A stretch of 64,000 nt of DNA from Swaminathania salitolerans (GCF_025994315.1 NZ_BAQE01000002.1); one strand, 5' to 3'; positions 52,564 to 62,383 are shown, counted from the stretch's first letter. Program-made: numbers and translations. The notes: generated from the letters alone by a model not told the origin.

Positions 52564-55500
52564 ATGAGGATCGTGCCTCGCGGTTTGTTCCGGCCCGCTT
52601 TCCTGAAAGCGCTCCGTATCGGGGCATTGATCGTCGGTATTCCCGTCGCAACGGGGCTTGTGGTGGCGGGCGCCCTCCTGTGGCGCCTTTCGCAGGGCCC
52701 TCTCGACGTCACGGCGATCGGGAACCGCTGGGCGCCGGTCGCCGTGCAGGCGTCGTCACGCCCGGGGCATCCTGCCGGTCGTCTTGTCTGGCAACGGCTC
52801 CTTCTTTCCTGGAGGCCGGGTCTTCGGCACCGCCACCCGGAGATCGTGCTGGATGCAGAGGGCGTGCGTATCCTGCGTCAGGACGGCCGGGCGGCTTTGA
52901 CGCTCGGGCGGATGCAGGTGGTGGCGCTGATGGCACCGCTCCTGCGTGGGGCTGTCGTGCCGACCGCAATCGCCCTGCATCGGGGCACCATTCATTTGCG
53001 GCGTGCAGCCGACGGTTCCGTGGATCTGGACTGGCCCGGAGCCGTGTCGCGACCGGGGGGGAAATCGCCCGTGCGGCTCGACCGGCTCGGGCGGATCGTT
53101 GCATCGGATGTCGATGTCACGCTCTTCGATCCGCAGATCGGCGGGCGACTGCTCGCTCATGCGGGCATTGTCGATCTGCTGCGCCGGTCCGGTGCATCGT
53201 CTTTGCCAGCGACCGGGGATACCGGGTTCGCGCTTCTGTCGGGGGGGCGGTGGCAGGGGAGGGTCGAAGGGGGGATCGGTCGCGGGGGAATCGGTCGCAC
53301 CGGAATGTCTCTGGCGCCATTCCGGCTGACAGCGTCGTCCGGTACCGCCCCGGGCGTCGCTCGCGATGCCGCGTCCGGTAGCGCCCCGGTTGCCGCCCCG
53401 GTTGCCCTCTCGGGTGCTTCCTCAGCTGTATCCTCTCCGGGGTGGTCTCTCGATGCGGGGCCGCTTCGCCCGGATATGTTCGGTCGGTTCGTGCCCCATG
53501 CCGCTGCCTGGCATCTTCCGGTCACGTTTCATCTCGAGCTGCATCCGGACCGGTCCCCGGCCCGACACGCGCCCTCTGGCCTGTCTGACGGAGCGACGGC
53601 GCTCCCTCCGCTTTCAGGTGTCGCGGATGTGACCTTCGGTGCCGGGACGATCGATCAGAAAGCCGACCGCAAGGATGCCCGGGAGACAGAGGAGAAGGCG
53701 CGCAGGGAAGATGGCCGCAAACCCGGCGGAGAAATCGCCAGGAAAGACGGACAGGGCGCCGGGGTAACGTCAGGACGACCGCTGGTCGTCGCCCATGGGC
53801 GGATCGCTCTGGGTCTCGCAGTGCGGCCCGGATCCGGCCAGGTGATGCTGCATCGTGCGGAAATGACGCTTCGCGACGATACGGGCCGCGAAACCACCTA
53901 TGCGGCTCATGGCAGCCTTGCGCTGGACGATCCCCTGCATGTCCGGAAGATTTCCGCCCGTGTGAATGCGACCGCAACCGCCCTCGATCTGGCCCATATG
54001 GGGCCGATCTGGCCTGAGGCGATCATGAGGGGCGCGCGCCGCTGGGTCGTGCGCAACATGACCGAGGGGATGGCGCGCGGGCTCGATATCGGCGCGGAAC
54101 TGAAAAGCGATTCGGGCTGGGGGGGACTGCGTCCGGTCGCAACCCGCGCCGATCTCTCGGTCGAGAACGCCGTCGTGCACTGGTTGCGCCCCGTGCCTCC
54201 CGCGCGCGATGTCTCGGCCCGTTTCAGTTTTGCCACGCCCGATACGCTGCGCATCCGGTTTCTCGGAGGCGAACAGCCGGTTTCCGACCGGAAAGGGGCC
54301 GGGATACTGCATCTGACCGGAGGCGAGATGCTGATTTCGGACCTGTTCGCTCGGGATCAGATCGGGAAGATCTCCCTCGATCTTTCGGGGGATCTTCGGA
54401 ATTATATCGCGCTCCTCTCCCAGCCTCGCCTGCATATTCTCTCCCGCCACAAGCTGCCTTTCACCGATCCATCGGGGGCGGTGACCGCCTCCGCAACGCT
54501 GACCCTGCCCCTCTCCGCCCGTATCTCCGACGACGATCTCCATCTCTCCGCGCGGGCCTCCTTCAGGGATGTCGCGCTCGGCAATGTCGTGATCGGCCGC
54601 GGGCTCGAGGAGGCCAGAGGGCTCCTGACCGCCACGGAGCGTCATCTCGAGATCGACGGAGAGGGCAGGCTGGGCGGGGTGCCGACAAAGGCACGGATCT
54701 TCGAGAATTTCCGCCGCGAGCCGGACGGGACGCGTGAGACGATCCATGCCGTGTCGCAATTCGACAGGGCGGCCCTCGCGAGAGCCCGGCTCGGAGAGAA
54801 TGCATATTTCCACGGTGTCGCCGAGCTCGTCTCGGATTACAGGGCCGGGTTCGACGGGCGGGCGTCTCTGTCTCTTGCCCTCGATCTCCGCAATGCCGGT
54901 CTGGTCATCCCCGTCTGGCGCAAGGAGATCGGCACACCGGCACGAGCCACCGCGCATATGGCGCTCCGTTCGGGGGAAATCGTGCAGCTGGATCACCTCC
55001 TTGCAGAGGGGCCGGACCTGCATATCGACGGCACCGGACAGGTCGCTGCCGGCAGCGTGAAAGGCATGACCCTCGATGCGTTTCGTGTCGGGCGCTCGCA
55101 CGGGAATGCGACGATCGTCCTGCCCGATGCGCATGAGCGCGCCATCTCCGTGACCGTTCGCGCCGCCACGCTCGATATCGCGCCCTTGCTGCACCCCGGA
55201 CATCTGGCTCCGGATATTCCGGTCACGAGTACGCTTCCCTCCGATTCTCCGGACCCCTCAGTTTCTCCGGGCGGGCATGGAGCGAAGGCGTCGGTCTCGG
55301 TCCCCGATCGCGGCGGCGCAGCGCCCTGGATCGTCGATATTGCCGCAGATCGTCTCTATTACAGCGATACCCGGTCCTTTTCGGGCGTCACGGCACATCT
55401 CGAGCACCGGTACCAGCGTCTCGAGCGCGGAACGTTCAGGGCGCGGGCACCGGTCGGGATCGCGCTTTCCCTGACCCCGCAGCGCGAGGCGACATCGAGG

Positions 55501-56091
55501 GGGCGCCCCAGACATCTCGCGGCCCAGATCGACGATCTCGGCGCATTCCTGTCTGAAACCGGGCTCACCGATCGCCTCGAGGGTGGCAGGGCCCGGATAG
55601 ACGGCACCGTGGAGGATGGCGGAACGGGCCAGGTTCCGCCGTTCCGGGGGCTCGTATCCGTCTCGCCCTTCACCTTTCGTCAGCCCCCGGCGGCCCTGAC
55701 CGCGGCGAGCCATCTGGCGATCTTCGACTGGGCACAGGCGAGCAGCGACCGGTTCGCGGTGCGTCATCTGCGTCTTCCCGTGTCGGTAAGGCGCGATGTC
55801 ATGACGATTCACGAAGGTCATCTCGGCAACCCGGCTCTCGGCGCGACGATCGAGGGCAAAATCGGGCTCGGTTCGGGGGCGCTGGACCTGCGCGGAACGG
55901 TGGTGCCCGTATTCGGCATCAATGCGGCGCCCGGACGTCTGCCCGATATCGGCAAGCTGTTCTCTCCCGAGAAGGGGGGAGGTTTTCTGGCTGCGACCTT
56001 CACGGTGCGCGGGACGGCGGGCGATCCCCAGCTCTCGGTCAACCCCTTCGCCATGCTATTGCCCGGTGTCATGAGGCAGCTGGCCAAATAG
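52564..56091 (+). CDS. YhdP/AsmA-like protein with DUF3971-type domain
   Basis: A 1175-residue protein with one N-terminal membrane helix (about residues 16-38) and a very long beta-rich periplasmic part. The C-terminal region (GKIGLGSGALDLRGTVVPVF, PDIGKLFSPEKGGGFLAATF) is the AsmA-like C-terminal domain, and the size fits YhdP-type bridge proteins, which help move phospholipid between membranes in E. coli. Regions of Arg/Asp/Lys-rich low complexity occur near residues 355-400. The start follows bcp by five bases. A second AsmA protein lies at 58594; together they suggest an envelope-lipid role. Confidence 0.82.
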   Translation: MRIVPRGLFRPAFLKALRIGALIVGIPVATGLVVAGALLWRLSQGPLDVTAIGNRWAPVAVQASSRPGHPAGRLVWQRLLLSWRPGLRHRHPEIVLDAEGVRILRQDGRAALTLGRMQVVALMAPLLRGAVVPTAIALHRGTIHLRRAADGSVDLDWPGAVSRPGGKSPVRLDRLGRIVASDVDVTLFDPQIGGRLLAHAGIVDLLRRSGASSLPATGDTGFALLSGGRWQGRVEGGIGRGGIGRTGMSLAPFRLTASSGTAPGVARDAASGSAPVAAPVALSGASSAVSSPGWSLDAGPLRPDMFGRFVPHAAAWHLPVTFHLELHPDRSPARHAPSGLSDGATALPPLSGVADVTFGAGTIDQKADRKDARETEEKARREDGRKPGGEIARKDGQGAGVTSGRPLVVAHGRIALGLAVRPGSGQVMLHRAEMTLRDDTGRETTYAAHGSLALDDPLHVRKISARVNATATALDLAHMGPIWPEAIMRGARRWVVRNMTEGMARGLDIGAELKSDSGWGGLRPVATRADLSVENAVVHWLRPVPPARDVSARFSFATPDTLRIRFLGGEQPVSDRKGAGILHLTGGEMLISDLFARDQIGKISLDLSGDLRNYIALLSQPRLHILSRHKLPFTDPSGAVTASATLTLPLSARISDDDLHLSARASFRDVALGNVVIGRGLEEARGLLTATERHLEIDGEGRLGGVPTKARIFENFRREPDGTRETIHAVSQFDRAALARARLGENAYFHGVAELVSDYRAGFDGRASLSLALDLRNAGLVIPVWRKEIGTPARATAHMALRSGEIVQLDHLLAEGPDLHIDGTGQVAAGSVKGMTLDAFRVGRSHGNATIVLPDAHERAISVTVRAATLDIAPLLHPGHLAPDIPVTSTLPSDSPDPSVSPGGHGAKASVSVPDRGGAAPWIVDIAADRLYYSDTRSFSGVTAHLEHRYQRLERGTFRARAPVGIALSLTPQREATSRGRPRHLAAQIDDLGAFLSETGLTDRLEGGRARIDGTVEDGGTGQVPPFRGLVSVSPFTFRQPPAALTAASHLAIFDWAQASSDRFAVRHLRLPVSVRRDVMTIHEGHLGNPALGATIEGKIGLGSGALDLRGTVVPVFGINAAPGRLPDIGKLFSPEKGGGFLAATFTVRGTAGDPQLSVNPFAMLLPGVMRQLAK

Positions 56092-56121
56092 GACCACCCC
56101 GGAGGGTTGCCGCCCAAAGGG

Positions 56122-56149
56122 GCGCCCAGAGAGGGTCGCCCAGCGAGGG
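56122..56149. repeat. 14-bp tandem repeat upstream of rarA
   Basis: GCGCCCAGAGAGGG (56122-56135) and TCGCCCAGCGAGGG (56136-56149) repeat back to back in the 98-base gap before rarA. A degenerate unit precedes them. Confidence 0.8.
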
Positions 56150-56189
56150 CCGTTCTTCCAGACAGGCCGCCAGAGGAGGAGACAGGATC

Positions 56190-57605
56190 ATGCATGACGG
56201 CGACAATGCCGATCTTTTCGGCACGCATCCGGCAGGGACCCGAAAGGAAGATACCCGCCGGAGACAGGCCGCAAGCCCCCGGCCGGAGCCGACCGGCCAG
56301 GCGCGCGGAATGCCGGATATGCCGGTCGCGCCGGCTGCGAACCGTCCTCTGGCAGACAGGTTGCGTCCGCAATCCCTGGACGATGTCGTCGGGCAGGAAC
56401 ATCTGCTCGGTCCGAGCGGGATGCTGCGACAGATGCTGGCGCGGCGGACCTTGCCGAGCCTCATTCTCTGGGGTGGTCCGGGATGCGGGAAGACGACCAT
56501 CGCGCGCCTTCTCGCACGCGCCGCGACACTTCGTTTCGAGCAGATATCGGCGGTCTTTTCCGGCGTTGCGGATCTCAAGAAGGCGTTCGAAACCGCGGAT
56601 CGCATCCAGAAGGAGACCGGCAGGGGAACCCTGCTGTTCGTCGACGAGATCCATCGCTTCAACAGGGCGCAACAGGACGGATTCCTGCCCTATGTCGAGC
56701 GCGGTACGGTGGTGCTGATCGGCGCCACCACCGAAAATCCGTCCTTCGCACTCAACGGGGCTCTGCTGTCCCGCTGTCAGGTTCTCGTTCTCAAACGTCT
56801 GGACGATGACGGGCTGGAGCGGCTCCTTCAGCGGGCCGAGGCGGAGGCAGGGCGTGCGCTTCCCCTCGACGAGGCTGCGCGTCTGTCCCTTCGTGCGATG
56901 GCCGATGGCGACGGGCGCTATCTCCTGAACCTCGTCGAGCAGGTGCAGGCCCTGCCGGGCGATTCGATCCTCGGTCCGGGCGATCTGGCTTCCGTGGTCG
57001 CGCGACGGGCCGCCCTGTACGACAAGGATCGGGAAGAACATTACAACCTGATATCGGCCCTGCACAAATCGTTGAGGGGGTCAGATCCCGATGCGGCACT
57101 GTACTGGTTCGCCCGCATCCTCGAGGGTGGTGAGGACCCGCGCTATATCGCCCGGCGACTGACCCGGTTCGCGGCGGAGGATGTGGGTATGGCGGATCCG
57201 GGCGCCCTGCCGCTCGCGACGGCAGCATGGGAGAGCTACGAGCGTCTCGGCAGCCCGGAGGGCGAGCTGGCTCTGGCGCAGCTGGTGGTCCATCTCGCCA
57301 CCGCGCCGAAATCGAATGCCGTCTATCGCGCCTATAACCAGGCGCGTCGTCTGGCCCGTGAAACCGGAAGCCTCGGTCCGCCGAATCATATCCGCAACGC
57401 CTCCACCCGGCTCATGAAGGAGATCGGATACGGCAAGGGTTATGAATATGACCATGACAGCGAGGAGGGGTTTTCGGGACAGAACTATTTCCCCGATGGC
57501 ATGGAGCGCGTGAGCCTCTACCAGCCCACCGATCGCGGTCATGAGGGCGATCTCAGAAAAATTCTGGACAGGCGGGCCGCATTGCGGGCAAGCCGTCGAC
57601 CATGA
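56190..57605 (+). CDS. rarA: Replication-associated recombination protein A (RarA/MgsA, AAA+ ATPase)
   Basis: Clamp-loader-like AAA+ ATPase acting at stalled replication forks. The 471-residue protein has Walker A GGPGCGKT (95-102), Walker B LLFVDEIH (148-155), sensor 1 in IGATTENPSF, and a C-terminal tetramerisation region (YWFARILEGGEDPRYIARRL, SPEGELALAQLVVHLATAPKSNA). The first 50 residues are Pro/Arg-rich and unusual. GAGGAG lies upstream of ATG 56190. The stop overlaps the next gene's start (ATGA). Confidence 0.95.
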   Translation: MHDGDNADLFGTHPAGTRKEDTRRRQAASPRPEPTGQARGMPDMPVAPAANRPLADRLRPQSLDDVVGQEHLLGPSGMLRQMLARRTLPSLILWGGPGCGKTTIARLLARAATLRFEQISAVFSGVADLKKAFETADRIQKETGRGTLLFVDEIHRFNRAQQDGFLPYVERGTVVLIGATTENPSFALNGALLSRCQVLVLKRLDDDGLERLLQRAEAEAGRALPLDEAARLSLRAMADGDGRYLLNLVEQVQALPGDSILGPGDLASVVARRAALYDKDREEHYNLISALHKSLRGSDPDAALYWFARILEGGEDPRYIARRLTRFAAEDVGMADPGALPLATAAWESYERLGSPEGELALAQLVVHLATAPKSNAVYRAYNQARRLARETGSLGPPNHIRNASTRLMKEIGYGKGYEYDHDSEEGFSGQNYFPDGMERVSLYQPTDRGHEGDLRKILDRRAALRASRRP

Positions 57606-58597
57606 GTGTCACAACCCGAATTGTCAGCGAGGACGAGGCCGATATGCGCCTCGATCGCTGGTTTCGCCGCCATTTTCCCGATCTCACCCAGGGCGCGCTC
57701 CAGAAGCTCTGTCGCACGGGGCAGGTACGTCTGGATGGGGGGCGCGTTACCGGAGCGAGCCGTATCGCGCCCGGGCAGACGTTGCGCATACCGCCGCTGC
57801 CGGCAGCACAGGCGCAACAACCCCGCCGCCCCGATCCGCTCGATCCGCAGCTCGCGCGGGAGATCGAGCGGATGGTCGTCTATCGCGATGCCCATGTGAT
57901 CGTGCTCGACAAGCCCTCTGGCCTTCCCACGCAGGGCGGACCGGGGATTACCAAACATGTCGATATGATGCTCGACGGGCTTCGTGGCGAGGATGACGAG
58001 CGACCGCGTCTCGTCCACCGGATCGATCGCGATACGTCAGGGCTTCTGCTTCTCGCGCGCACGCCCGGCGTTGCTGCAAAGCTCGCGGCGGCGTTCCGTG
58101 GGCGCGATGTCGAGAAGACGTATTGGGCCGTCGTGGTCGGACGCCCCATGCCGGGATCGGGCGTGATCGACCAGCCTCTGGCAAAGCTCGGCGCCGGGAA
58201 TGGTGCGCTCATGATCGCGGCAACGCGCGATGACGAGGACGCCGTGGTTGCCAAGACCGATTACGAGGTCGTCGATGCGGCGGGGAAGAAACTTTCCTGG
58301 CTTTCGCTCAAGCCGCTGACCGGGCGTACGCACCAGCTTCGCGTTCATTGCGAAACCCTCGGTACGCCGATTCTTGGCGACCCGAAATATGGCGGCAAGG
58401 CAGCCCATCCGGAAGGCTTCACGGACAGGCTGCATCTGCACGCGCGCATGCTCGATTTTCCGCATCCTGCAGGTGGCCGCCTGTGTGTGGCGGCACCGCT
58501 GCCCCCGCATATGCGCGCAACCTTCCGCGATCTCGGATTTACGGCGGGAGACACGCCGGCACCGAAGCGGAGCGGGCAGAAAGGAAACCGGAAATGA
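57602..58597 (+). CDS. rluC: RluA-family 23S rRNA pseudouridine synthase
   Basis: Converts uridines to pseudouridine in RNA. The 331-residue protein has an N-terminal S4 domain (MRLDRWFRRHFPDLTQGALQ) and a catalytic domain with HRIDRDTSGLLLLA (139-152; Asp142 by analogy with RluA), DKPSGLPTQGG, and the C-terminal TGRTHQLRVHCETLGTPILG. The fit is RluC-type; RluD cannot be excluded. Both ends overlap neighbours (ATGA with rarA and with the AsmA gene), indicating translational coupling. Confidence 0.92.
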   Translation: MSVTTRIVSEDEADMRLDRWFRRHFPDLTQGALQKLCRTGQVRLDGGRVTGASRIAPGQTLRIPPLPAAQAQQPRRPDPLDPQLAREIERMVVYRDAHVIVLDKPSGLPTQGGPGITKHVDMMLDGLRGEDDERPRLVHRIDRDTSGLLLLARTPGVAAKLAAAFRGRDVEKTYWAVVVGRPMPGSGVIDQPLAKLGAGNGALMIAATRDDEDAVVAKTDYEVVDAAGKKLSWLSLKPLTGRTHQLRVHCETLGTPILGDPKYGGKAAHPEGFTDRLHLHARMLDFPHPAGGRLCVAAPLPPHMRATFRDLGFTAGDTPAPKRSGQKGNRK

Positions 58598-61233
58598 GGC
58601 GATTTCTCATCGTTCTGATCGTTTTTCTCGTCCTCGTTACAGGGGCTGCGGTTGCGACCGATATCCTGATCGATCGATCGAATCTTCGTCAGTCGGTGAT
58701 CGCCGCAGTAAGGCGGCAGAGCGGGCGCGAACTGACGATGAGCCGGTTCTCCGTTCAGGTTCTGCCCTGGCCGGGTTTCAGTGCGCGCAACGTCACGCTG
58801 ACAGATCCGGATGGCGTGACGCCCATGCTCGAGGCGCGGGATGTCCGCGCCTCTCTGGCACTTCTTCCGCTCCTGTGGCGGGAGATCCGTCTGGAAAATC
58901 TCCGGATCGTCCAGGGATCCATCGCCCTGAGGCGGGAGAGACAGGGCGAGGCGAACTGGGTGTTCCATCCGGTATCCCCTGCGCCCGGGAAAGAGAAAGG
59001 GACGGCCGGTCGCTCCGCCCATCCCCAGGCCCGCTGGGGGCTGCGGATCGGCTCTGTGCGGCTGGACAGAGCGCATCTGTCGCTCGATGACCGCGTCGCG
59101 CATCGCAGCGGGGCTGTCGATATCGATCATGCCGAATTCGACGGTCTCGCCTCGAGCGCACCGTATCTCGATATTCACGGCCATCGCGGGGGAGAGGATC
59201 CGGATGCGGTGCCGTTCCGGCTCAACGGCCATATCGGGCCGCTCTCCCTGCTCACGGGAGCCAATCCTCCTTGGGCGCTGAGCCTCGGCGCAACGCTCGG
59301 ACGGGACAAGGACAAGCAGGACTGGCTGAATTTCGATGGGCAGATTACCGATACGCGTCATCTGCGCGGTTTTTCCGGAGTCCTGCGCGGCGAGATCGCT
59401 GCCCTGACGGATCTGGAGCGTCTTTTCCCCCATGCGGCTCTGCCCGATATCCGCGGTCTGGGAGGAGAAATCGGCCTTTACGATGCCGATACAGGGACGG
59501 GGACCGATGACCGGGGAGCGGTCAGCCACGATGTTTCAGGGCGCGACAGCGCAACGGGCGATGTGAGGCAGTGGCTGTCCCGCCTCGGGGTCAATCACGT
59601 GCATCTTCATGCGGGTTCGGCCCCGCCTGTCAGGGGCGTTGCGGCGAAGGATGTCCATATCGACGCGGACACGCTTTCCTCGGCATTTGCAGTCAGTGCA
59701 ACGCTCTCCGGCGAGGGCATTTTCCCCGGGGCGCAATCGCTCGCTATGCAGGGCACCTTCGGAACGCTGGCCCAGGCCAATACCGCCTGGCAAACCGCTC
59801 TGCAGCAAGGCCTCGATGTCGACGTCACTCTTCGCGACGCGGCGATGGCCGGCCTTTCCTCCGGGCTGAAACTGCAGATCGGCGGTCACGTCTCCGCCGC
59901 CGGAAGCTCTCTGAGGCTGGAAGGGGAGGCGGCGAGCCTGCCGGTCCGTGCGGCAACATTCCATGATCTGTCGCTCTCGGCCGCTCTGACCCGGGAGGCG
60001 GACAGTATGCTCCGGATACGCGATGCCGAGCTGAAAAGTCATGAAGTCGGGGCGCATCTTACGGGCGTCGCATCGCGCCCCGATTTCTCGGATTTCCAGG
60101 GATCGCTCCAGTTCGACCATCTGGATCTCGATGCGCTCGACGGGCTCTGGCATGGAGGAAACGGAACCGCCCGGAGAGACGCGCAGGACTCCCCCCGGGG
60201 CGCTCCGCAGGCTGCGATACCGCCCCTCCCGGGGGGACTTGCCAAAGCGGTGACGGGCACGATGAAGGGCGCGGCTCCGGGCGGGGGGACGCCTCCACGC
60301 GACACGGCCACGGACAATGCGCCGGGAACGGAACGGGGACCGGTCCCCGCCCGTCATGCCCATGTCTCGTCCTGGTTGAAGCGGGCGGCAGCCCGGCTGG
60401 TTATCGGTGCTGACAGCATTCACGTCTACTCGGTCGATTACACCGGGGTGAAGGCATACCTCGTCGCCGATCCGGGTGTTGTCGTTCTCGATCGTGTTTC
60501 TGCGAAAGGGCCGGTCACGGCCAGGGGCGGCGATACCGCGCTTTCCGGCACATTGCGCTACGATCTGACAGGTGCGGTCCCCAGACTGTCCGTCGCATTC
60601 TCGCCTTTCCTTTTCCCTTCGGGTCTCGCCCAGTCGCTTCTCGGTCTGCCCGGTTATTTCGAAGGCCCGCTCATGCTGGTGGGTGAGCTCACGGCGACCG
60701 GAGAGTCGTCTCATGCATTGCGGGATTCCCTGAGCGGTCATATCGGCCTGTCTATGGTGGGGGGACAAATAGAGGCAAAAGCCATAGCTCCCTATCTCGG
60801 CAACCAGGCCGGTGCGCTGCTCTCCCACGGCCATCTCCCGGTGCGCTGTTTCGGCGTGCGCGCCGTTATTGCGGGGGGAAGCAGCCGGATCGATCCGATC
60901 GGTCTCGAGGCCGGACCGCTGAGTCTCGCCGGGAGCGGCACCTATTCGCTGAAAACGCAGGCCCTCGATCTGCATCTCATGCCCCGCATCGGCTTCGGTG
61001 GCACGGGTGCTTCGACGGCGATCGCTGTCGAGGGAACGCTCGAGCGCCCATCGGTGCATCAGGCTGCGAATGGCGATGGCCGGTTCGAGATCACGATAGG
61101 AGGAGCGACGCAGGACCCTTGTCCCGCACTCCTCGGCACCACGCGGGAAGGACATGAGGGCGCGGCCCCGGCGGAGAGGAAGAAACACATGCAGGCTTCG
61201 GATCTGCTTCATGGATTGGGAATATTGCATTGA
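58594..61233 (+). CDS. AsmA family protein
   Basis: An 879-residue protein with an N-terminal membrane helix (FLIVLIVFLVLVTGAAVA) and a long periplasmic beta-rich part. RRQSGRELTMSRFSVQVLPWPGFSARNVTL near residues 35-65 is the AsmA-type N-terminal signature, and the C-terminal part (about residues 720-830) resembles AsmA C-terminal domains. Low-complexity Pro/Gly/Arg text lies near residues 525-590. AsmA-like proteins are linked to lipid transport between membranes. It overlaps the pseudouridine synthase stop and the ATP12 gene start, inserting between two genes often adjacent in alphaproteobacteria (inference from memory). Confidence 0.87.
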   Translation: MRRFLIVLIVFLVLVTGAAVATDILIDRSNLRQSVIAAVRRQSGRELTMSRFSVQVLPWPGFSARNVTLTDPDGVTPMLEARDVRASLALLPLLWREIRLENLRIVQGSIALRRERQGEANWVFHPVSPAPGKEKGTAGRSAHPQARWGLRIGSVRLDRAHLSLDDRVAHRSGAVDIDHAEFDGLASSAPYLDIHGHRGGEDPDAVPFRLNGHIGPLSLLTGANPPWALSLGATLGRDKDKQDWLNFDGQITDTRHLRGFSGVLRGEIAALTDLERLFPHAALPDIRGLGGEIGLYDADTGTGTDDRGAVSHDVSGRDSATGDVRQWLSRLGVNHVHLHAGSAPPVRGVAAKDVHIDADTLSSAFAVSATLSGEGIFPGAQSLAMQGTFGTLAQANTAWQTALQQGLDVDVTLRDAAMAGLSSGLKLQIGGHVSAAGSSLRLEGEAASLPVRAATFHDLSLSAALTREADSMLRIRDAELKSHEVGAHLTGVASRPDFSDFQGSLQFDHLDLDALDGLWHGGNGTARRDAQDSPRGAPQAAIPPLPGGLAKAVTGTMKGAAPGGGTPPRDTATDNAPGTERGPVPARHAHVSSWLKRAAARLVIGADSIHVYSVDYTGVKAYLVADPGVVVLDRVSAKGPVTARGGDTALSGTLRYDLTGAVPRLSVAFSPFLFPSGLAQSLLGLPGYFEGPLMLVGELTATGESSHALRDSLSGHIGLSMVGGQIEAKAIAPYLGNQAGALLSHGHLPVRCFGVRAVIAGGSSRIDPIGLEAGPLSLAGSGTYSLKTQALDLHLMPRIGFGGTGASTAIAVEGTLERPSVHQAANGDGRFEITIGGATQDPCPALLGTTREGHEGAAPAERKKHMQASDLLHGLGILH

Positions 61234-61961
61234 CCCGCCCGGCTTCACGTTTCTGGGACACGGTCACGGTCGCCCGCGATCCGGAGGATGGCCTCTTTCG
61301 CGTGCGGCTCGATGGCAGGCCGTTCCGTCTTCCGGGCGGTACGGAACTCGCCGTTGCGACAGAGGGGCTCGCCGAGGCCATCGCCAGGGAGTGGGATCGT
61401 ATTCCGAAAAATGCGGCGTTCCGGAGTGCGGATCTCGGGCTTACCCAGATGGTCGGCACGCAGATCGAGCGGGTGGCATCGGACAGAGACCAGATCATCG
61501 GTGGATTATGCGCGTTCGGAGAGAGCGATCTGCTCTGCTATCGTGCCACCGGTGCGCTGGGGCGGATGCAGGACGAGGTCTTCGATCCGGTGCTCGACGC
61601 CTTTGCCGCACGTTACGGAATTCGACCGCCTGTGACGCGGAGCATGATGCCCGTTGCGATCGATCCTGCGCTCGCGGCCGCTTTTGCCGGAGCGCTCCGC
61701 AAGGCGGACGATGCGGAGCTGGCTGCGGCCTCCGTTCTGGCGCCCGCAACGGGGAGCCTCATCCTCGCCCTAGGCCTTGTCGAGGGGTGGGTTGCCCCTG
61801 AGGCAGCGTGCGCGATGGCAAGCCTCGAGGAGCGATACCAGATGAAGGAATGGGGTGAGGACGAGGCCTTGCTGGACGAGATCGCCCGGCAGGATGCCGA
61901 CATACGCACGGCAATGCGTTTTCTTGCCCTCTCCCGTGGAGGAGCCTCAACTGTCGCATGA
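61230..61961 (+). CDS. ATP12 family F1-ATPase assembly chaperone
   Basis: A 243-residue homologue of the mitochondrial assembly factor ATP12, found in alphaproteobacteria, which helps assemble the F1 alpha subunit. Family text: RFWDTVTVARDPEDGLFRVRLDGRPFRLPGG, IAREWDRI and YQMKEWGEDEALL. The start is a rare TTG at 61230 that overlaps the AsmA stop (TTGA). Alternative downstream starts would cut the conserved N-terminal WDTV region. It ends the rarA-led operon. Confidence 0.88.
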   Translation: MTRPASRFWDTVTVARDPEDGLFRVRLDGRPFRLPGGTELAVATEGLAEAIAREWDRIPKNAAFRSADLGLTQMVGTQIERVASDRDQIIGGLCAFGESDLLCYRATGALGRMQDEVFDPVLDAFAARYGIRPPVTRSMMPVAIDPALAAAFAGALRKADDAELAAASVLAPATGSLILALGLVEGWVAPEAACAMASLEERYQMKEWGEDEALLDEIARQDADIRTAMRFLALSRGGASTVA

Positions 61962-62091
61962 TTTCGCCATGATTGCGGTCTAGTGAGACACGGAGGTCAT
62001 CACATTCGGTGACCATTGGTTACTCGACCCGCGATAGCGCCGGGCGCTAAGCGATGACAAGTAATCGGATGAACTCGTGTAAGGATGAAAT

Positions 62092-62265
62092 ATGTCTTCT
62101 CACGTCCATGGCATCATGCAGGATGGCAAGATCGCAAAGACACTGATCCGTCGCATGCCACTCAAGGACCGCTCTGTGCATTTCGTGGCACGATGTGTCC
62201 AGAATGTCTGGTTGCTGCTGGCGGCAACACCCGTGATCGTCGTTATCTGCGCGATCAAGGGGTAA
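62092..62265 (+). CDS. Small membrane protein (57 residues)
   Basis: An uninterrupted 57-codon frame from ATG 62092, with AAGGAT seven bases upstream. The first 35 residues are polar and basic (GKIAKTLIRRMPLKDRS), and the last 22 form one hydrophobic helix (VWLLLAATPVIVVICAIKG). No family recognised. It has its own 130-base upstream region, holding an inverted repeat GGTCA/TGACC (61995-62014), and a terminator-like hairpin downstream. The layout of basic tail then helix fits a single-span inner membrane protein. Confidence 0.65.
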   Translation: MSSHVHGIMQDGKIAKTLIRRMPLKDRSVHFVARCVQNVWLLLAATPVIVVICAIKG

Positions 62266-62343
62266 GTCCTGCGTTCCGAGGGAGGGGCTTGCAGCCCCTT
62301 CTCCTATCGGAAAGATCCGGTCTCACAGGTGACCCGATCCGAT

Positions 62344-62368
62344 AAAAGCCGGGCAGATCCTGGCTTTT
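62344..62368. terminator. Terminator between the small membrane protein and ispDF
   Basis: AAAAGCC (62344-62350) pairs with GGCTTTT (62362-62368); the inner GG/CC can extend it. It has A's on one side and T's on the other, so it may serve both convergent genes. A weaker 7-bp hairpin AGGGGCT/AGCCCCT lies at 62283-62299. Confidence 0.7.
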
Positions 62369-62383
62369 TCTATATACGCTGCC

